A stretch of DNA of 64,000 nucleotides from RYN-230 sp963704995 (lineage in GTDB: Bacteria; Actinomycetota; Actinomycetes; Streptosporangiales; Streptosporangiaceae). The position numbers were made by a program, and so were the translations under genes. This document shows positions 61,388 to 64,000 of the stretch, piece by piece. Below the pieces are notes generated by a model. It searched no databases. It was not told the DNA's origin and worked only from the letters and a program-made list of their open reading frames with translations. Each line of letters starts with the position of its first letter. The first letter of the stretch is position 1. The DNA lies in contig CAVPIM010000010.1 in the NCBI GenBank assembly GCA_963704995.1, positions 434,001 to 498,000 on the forward strand. The letters are read 5' to 3'.

Positions 61388-63112
61388 CTATCTGGAGGCG
61401 CTTCCCGGCTGCACAGTGACGGTCAGCGGCTGTGACGCCCCCCACTGGTCGATGGCAACCGCGGCGTAGCGGGTGGTGCGGCGCGGGAACGGTAGACGAC
61501 ACACCGACCGGAGGCTGTCCACGCACCCGTGGCCGCCGCTCACCGGGCGCACGCTCACCCGGAGGATGCGCGGGTCTGGGGCACGCAGGCGCGCCGAGAC
61601 GGTCAATCCCGTCGCGCGATGCCGGATTATCAACGCGGCCGGGGGGGCGGGACGAGTCAGATCGCGGAGGGCTGCTTTGACGAACGCGACCACCTGCCGG
61701 CTGGGGGAGTGCCCGTCCAGGTCATCGAGTGCCCAAGCCAGCTCCATCGTGCCCATCGCGAACACGCGGCCTCCGCTCGGCGCGGTGGCCCGGACCATGT
61801 CTGCGCTGTGGGGGACGCCGTTGGATCCCGGGATGAGAGCGGTCATCAGCGGCACCACCTGACCCGCAAAGCAGCCAGGGATGAACGAGTCCCACTCGTA
61901 GCCGACGACCCCCGGGATCACATCCCCGGGCGTCCAACCAGCAGCCGCCAGCCATGGATCGCTGCTCGGCCCCACGACCGTGTACGAGGTGGGCGGCGCG
62001 GTCAGATCGCGCTGCGCGGCCCACCGGTGCTCGACTCCCATCAGCTTGCACTCGGGCTCGCCGAACGTCCTGAAGAACCCGCTGTCGAGGCGCCGGTTGT
62101 GGACCGGATCGATCGAGGGATCCCGCCACTCCACGATCGTGCGCTGGCCGGCCGCGTAGCGCATCCGCCACTCGCCGCTGTTGGAGCCGAACATCAGGTT
62201 CGTCGACAGCGCCAGCGCCCGGTTGAAGGCGTCGCGCATTCGCTGCGTCCAGTACTCGTCGTGGCCGATCGCGAACACCAAACGGTGATGCAGCAGCGAT
62301 CCGGGGGCCCTGTCCGTGTCGACGTCAGTCTGGTAGGAGACGTCGATACCGTTACGCTCCAGGAAGCGGACCCAGGGCAGCTCGAGCTCCGTGACCATGT
62401 TGTAGAACAACTGCTGGTCGAAGGGCCGATCGAACGACACCTCGAAGGCGTGCATGCTGGTGCCAAACTGGTAGAGGCTCCTGCCGCCCCAACGGTTGTA
62501 GGCCTCCCACGTATTGACCGGCACCTGGACCAACACCGCGGACGCGGGAGCTGCCGCGCTCTGGCGCACGATCAGCGGAACGCTCCCCACGGCGCCGCCG
62601 TACGCGCCACCCACGATCTCGAGCTTGGCCTCGTAGTAGCCGGAGACCGCGCCAGGCGGGATCTCGACACGATCGGTCACGGGCCAGGGGGCCCGCAACA
62701 GCCCGGTGGCGGAGCCGGGTGTGGTCGGCGGGGGCTGGGCCATCGCGGCGTGGCTTGAGCGGCAGCCAGGCACGCACATGATCAAGCGCCCCCCGACCCC
62801 CCGGTACCACCCCAGCCGGTACACGAGCACCCGGTAGCGCGAGCCCGGCGGCGCGGCCACGTGCAGGTCAAAGCGTTGCCCCGGGGCGACGCTGGTCTCC
62901 GAAGCGTAACCAGTGATCACCGTCCCCGCGCTGGCGGGGATCTCCCAGCCAGGGTTGCCCGGGCGCGAATTCTCCCGCTGCACCGGATTGGCCGCAGTAG
63001 CGGCGGTCGCGGGCCCCGTGGAGGATGTGCTGCCACGGCTCGATCCACCGCACCCGCTGAGGACGAGCGCCACGATCGTGGCGCTGATGGCGAGGAAAGT
63101 CGTGTATCGCAT
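61388..63112 (-). CDS. Secreted lipoprotein with N,N-dimethylformamidase large-subunit-like domain
   Basis: About 574 aa from the ATG at 63112 (the frame is open to 63208). Lipoprotein signal MRYTTFLAISATIVALVLSG with lipobox LSGC. A beta-rich domain (FDLHVAAPPGSRYRVLVYRL, GWYRGVGGR) is followed by the DMFase large-subunit-like segment: VPVNTWEAYNRWGGRSLYQF, DRPFDQQLFYNMVTELELPW, VFAIGHDEYWTQRMRDAFNR and FFRTFGEPECKLMGVEHRW. The C-terminal 80 residues form an Ig/fibronectin-like strand-rich domain. It would act outside the cell. True substrates of this family in actinomycetes are mostly unknown. Confidence 0.85.
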   Translation of the reverse strand: MRYTTFLAISATIVALVLSGCGGSSRGSTSSTGPATAATAANPVQRENSRPGNPGWEIPASAGTVITGYASETSVAPGQRFDLHVAAPPGSRYRVLVYRLGWYRGVGGRLIMCVPGCRSSHAAMAQPPPTTPGSATGLLRAPWPVTDRVEIPPGAVSGYYEAKLEIVGGAYGGAVGSVPLIVRQSAAAPASAVLVQVPVNTWEAYNRWGGRSLYQFGTSMHAFEVSFDRPFDQQLFYNMVTELELPWVRFLERNGIDVSYQTDVDTDRAPGSLLHHRLVFAIGHDEYWTQRMRDAFNRALALSTNLMFGSNSGEWRMRYAAGQRTIVEWRDPSIDPVHNRRLDSGFFRTFGEPECKLMGVEHRWAAQRDLTAPPTSYTVVGPSSDPWLAAAGWTPGDVIPGVVGYEWDSFIPGCFAGQVVPLMTALIPGSNGVPHSADMVRATAPSGGRVFAMGTMELAWALDDLDGHSPSRQVVAFVKAALRDLTRPAPPAALIIRHRATGLTVSARLRAPDPRILRVSVRPVSGGHGCVDSLRSVCRLPFPRRTTRYAAVAIDQWGASQPLTVTVQPGSASR

Positions 63113-63266
63113 GACGTCAGTCGCTCCGGTCGATCCTGGACGTCTCAGCATTTGAGGAAGAGGACGCGCCATCGAGCCTCGACCTTCCCTACCGCTGGCT
63201 CCCCACACAGGTCCATCCCGCGTCCGCGTCGGGCCTCAGGTGAGAGGAGGCTTGCTCAGCCCACGG

Positions 63267-63974
63267 TCACTGATGGCCGCTCTCCCGCGGTGATGCACCG
63301 AAGGTTCCAGGGCCGCGGGACCCGGCAGCGAGGAATGCGGTTCCGAAGAACAACTCGGTCCAGGAGGGATCGGCCAGTTCTTCCTGCATGGCTGCGCGAA
63401 TCGCCTCCCACGGACGGCGCATGATCCACTCATCTATGGCGGCGAAGGGCCGCACAGTTGCGGTTCCGAGCTGCGTTAGCCACCCGGGCGTGTTGCCGGG
63501 AACCTTGAGATCCAGCACGACCCAGCGTCCGCCTCCGGAGAGGGCCGTGGCGCCGCGGGCGATGACCTCTGCGCACTCGGGCACCTGCGTCAGTGCATAG
63601 GTGGACAGGATCGCCTCGGCCTGGGTTGGAAAGCCGTACTCAGCCGCATCGGCTTGCACGAGGCTGATATTGCTCCAGCCGTGCGCCGCTATCCGATCCT
63701 GCGCCTGGGCGAGCATCGCATCGGTCAGATCGACGCCGACGATCCGGCCGCCGGGACCGATCACGTCCTCAATCAGCGGGAAGTTCAGACCTGTGCCGCA
63801 GGCGAGGTCGATCACGCGGTCACCGGCGCGAAGACCGAGCGCTTGTACGGCCCGGAGGCGTTGTCCCTGGTGGGGGTAGCCGGGCACGGGGTAGAGCCGG
63901 GAGATGATGTCGTAGTGCTTCGCCTTCTTGCGGTATGTCTCGATCAGGCGATCTCGCCGGCCGGTCTGGCTCAC
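63267..63974 (-). CDS. Class I SAM-dependent methyltransferase (3)
   Basis: 235 aa from the GTG at 63974 (GAGGAG 7 bp upstream). The N-terminus DRLIETYRKKAKHYDIISRL, motif I RVIDLACGTGLNFPLIEDVI, IVGVDLTDAMLAQAQDRIAA and QADAAEYGFPTQAEAILSTY resemble UbiE/phosphatidylethanolamine-type methyltransferases. The C-terminal DEWIMRRPWEAIRAAMQEEL and TELFFGTAFLAAGSRG are typical of a lipid/quinone methyltransferase subgroup. Last gene in the window. Confidence 0.9.
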   Translation of the reverse strand: MSQTGRRDRLIETYRKKAKHYDIISRLYPVPGYPHQGQRLRAVQALGLRAGDRVIDLACGTGLNFPLIEDVIGPGGRIVGVDLTDAMLAQAQDRIAAHGWSNISLVQADAAEYGFPTQAEAILSTYALTQVPECAEVIARGATALSGGGRWVVLDLKVPGNTPGWLTQLGTATVRPFAAIDEWIMRRPWEAIRAAMQEELADPSWTELFFGTAFLAAGSRGPGTFGASPRESGHQ

Positions 63975-64000
63975 GGTGTGCTCCTCGATCCCGGTAGCGT

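Overview
The window is high-GC, GC-rich-codon DNA of a filamentous-type actinobacterium. Supporting signs are an Lsr2 nucleoid protein, a Glu-Asp-Phe tRNA cluster, GTG starts, LuxR/NarL regulators and a CU044_5270-type protein. The order within Actinomycetes cannot be settled from this sequence. There is no rRNA, CRISPR array or plasmid replication gene.

Layout. 0-2 kb: the C-terminus of a histidine kinase cut by two degenerate IS66 transposase remnants. 2-13 kb: chromosomal genes, namely a DUF4388-like protein, an MFS transporter, a tRNA-Lys, a membrane protein, a GNAT acetyltransferase, a transketolase/pyruvate-dehydrogenase-E1-like enzyme, a glutaryl-CoA-dehydrogenase-like protein, PspC and a second MFS protein. 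Several of these carry a single frameshift. 13.0-13.3 kb: tRNA-Glu, tRNA-Asp and tRNA-Phe.

13.26-29.54 kb is an integrated genomic island. A 57-bp direct repeat covering the 3' part of tRNA-Phe lies at both ends (13256 and 29483), with a tyrosine integrase just inside the left end. Its cargo is a LuxR regulator, a small secreted membrane protein, a beheaded CU044_5270 protein, a double-HIRAN protein, Lsr2, a P-loop kinase, a DUF998 membrane protein, a methyltransferase, a large NACHT NTPase with a formylglycine-enzyme-like segment and an Ala/Asp/Leu repeat tail, and an HxlR regulator divergent from a DHFR-like/metallo-beta-lactamase fusion. No transfer or replication genes were found. Beyond the right repeat lies a second, wrecked copy of the integrase start, joined to an EVE-like gene that has lost its N-terminus. 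This suggests an earlier tandem insertion.

30-50 kb is mixed accessory DNA: a frameshifted membrane protein, a UPF0158 protein, a two-component system divergent from its ABC transporter, a GT87 mannosyltransferase whose 3' end is shared with an XRE gene 1.2 kb away, two YCII proteins, a TPR-like protein, an LLM oxidoreductase, a low-GC membrane protein, a LysR/NmrA divergent pair, a Dabb protein, a GT39 glycosyltransferase and a 37-residue microprotein. Several noncoding sequences occur twice in the window.

50-64 kb looks like one biosynthetic neighbourhood: GT4 glycosyltransferase, three methyltransferases, acyltransferase-3, GTP cyclohydrolase II, a YbhN-like flippase, a CDP-alcohol phosphatidyltransferase fused to a sulfatase-like domain, a histidine phosphatase, a 6-pyruvoyl-tetrahydropterin-synthase-like protein lacking the usual catalytic residues, a zinc-type dehydrogenase and a secreted DMFase-like lipoprotein. 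The combination suggests a GTP-derived (pterin or pyrimidine) moiety joined to lipid or glycan chemistry at the membrane. This is inference; the product is unknown. The NACHT island and this cluster are the two best candidates for undescribed biology.
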